From Branchiostoma floridae (taxonomy: Eukaryota; Chordata; Leptocardii; Amphioxiformes; Branchiostomatidae), in the NCBI RefSeq assembly GCF_000003815.2, contig NC_049983.1, positions 27,481,274 through 27,545,273 of the forward strand: a stretch of 64,000 nucleotides of DNA, read 5' to 3'. Position 1 is the first letter of the stretch, and every line of letters starts with the position of its first letter. Shown in pieces: positions 63,587 through 64,000 of the stretch. A program made the position numbers and the translations under genes. The notes under the pieces are model-generated. The model had not been told where the DNA came from and did no database searches. It was given only the letters and a program-made list of their open reading frames with translations.

Positions 63587-64000
63587 GTGAGGAAACATTA
63601 ATTTATTGGAACCTGTGTATCATTTGTACTTTGTCTGACTCTTACCCTCTCTCCTCATGGCCTGAATGAAAAGCTGGCTGATTTTGAGTTTTCGTCATTA
63701 GATAAATTGAAACAAAACTAACCAACAACGGCCTTACATTTTGTTCACTTTAAGCACTAGTAGAATTTAAGGTTAATTCGTAAGTGAAGTACTAGTAGAA
63801 TTTTTAGTATTCATTGTGACCAAAGTTCCAGGTACCATAAGAAAGAAAAAAATGTTGTTTTTTTTTAAGGACAGATGCCTGCCTAGAGGCTACATTCCAG
63901 AAGATGTCAACACGCTGACATAATGGTTATAGATTGCCTCAAAATGTTTCTATGATTCGTTACTCATTTTCTCGATATCTGAAAGGAAAGTGTTCTGGCA

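Noticed and set aside
60350-60727. CRISPR-like look of a regular repeat array at 59-bp spacing
   Set aside because: The whole unit repeats, spacers included, and the repeat is exon 61 sequence. No variable spacers, and the genome is animal.
60168-61089. - strand frames of 173 and 246 codons made of repeats of [15 protein letters not shown]
   Set aside because: They are the antisense reading of the tandem exon 61 acceptor copies and of exon 61 itself; the repeat unit being a multiple of neither stop nor codon constraint explains the open frame.

Overview
This is animal nuclear DNA holding most of one very large gene, the orthologue of HUWE1 (also called MULE, ARF-BP1, UREB1), a giant HECT-type E3 ubiquitin ligase. 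It lies on the + strand. The protein pieces align exon after exon with vertebrate HUWE1 (N-terminus [11 protein letters not shown]; then [113 protein letters not shown]). The many short introns, the invertebrate degree of divergence and the mobile elements (MITEs, a Penelope-like element with hammerhead motifs) suggest a lancelet (Branchiostoma). That species call is inference from memory of the family and was not tested.

Layout. 1-5000: no gene seen; repeats, two tRNA-derived SINE-like units, a 595-base assembly gap and a ~490-bp duplicated block on either side of it. About 5080-5133: a likely non-coding first exon with a YY1-type motif and a strong splice donor. 5134-12541: a long 5' intron with a 1.77-kb non-autonomous hAT element (perfect 8-bp target duplication), MITEs and a perfect 17-bp-arm hairpin. 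12574-63586: 63 coding exons reconstructed here, about 9.7 kb of coding sequence (about 3,230 codons). Reading frame is kept across every junction I could read; one junction (exon 21 to 22) is hidden by a 100-N gap. In order the exons give the N-terminal armadillo-like DUF908/DUF913 region, UBA, UIM, WWE, the long helical middle, the acidic tract, low-complexity linkers and the first ubiquitin-binding motifs. The C-terminal part with the catalytic HECT domain lies beyond the right edge.

The introns are the unusual part. In at least two dozen of them the exon edge and its splice site have been copied in tandem, two to seven times, leaving decoy donors or acceptors beside the real one. Introns also carry a 5'-truncated Penelope-like retroelement (reverse transcriptase plus GIY-YIG, 509 codons open) with inverted terminal copies that each contain a minimal hammerhead ribozyme motif; a solo terminal copy with an 11-bp target duplication; further decayed copies; three Tigger/pogo-type elements, one of 1.29 kb with gene-like cargo; four copies of another TA-flanked MITE; a TTAA-flanked MITE; and a LINE 3' end. 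No operon, CRISPR array or phage-like system is present.
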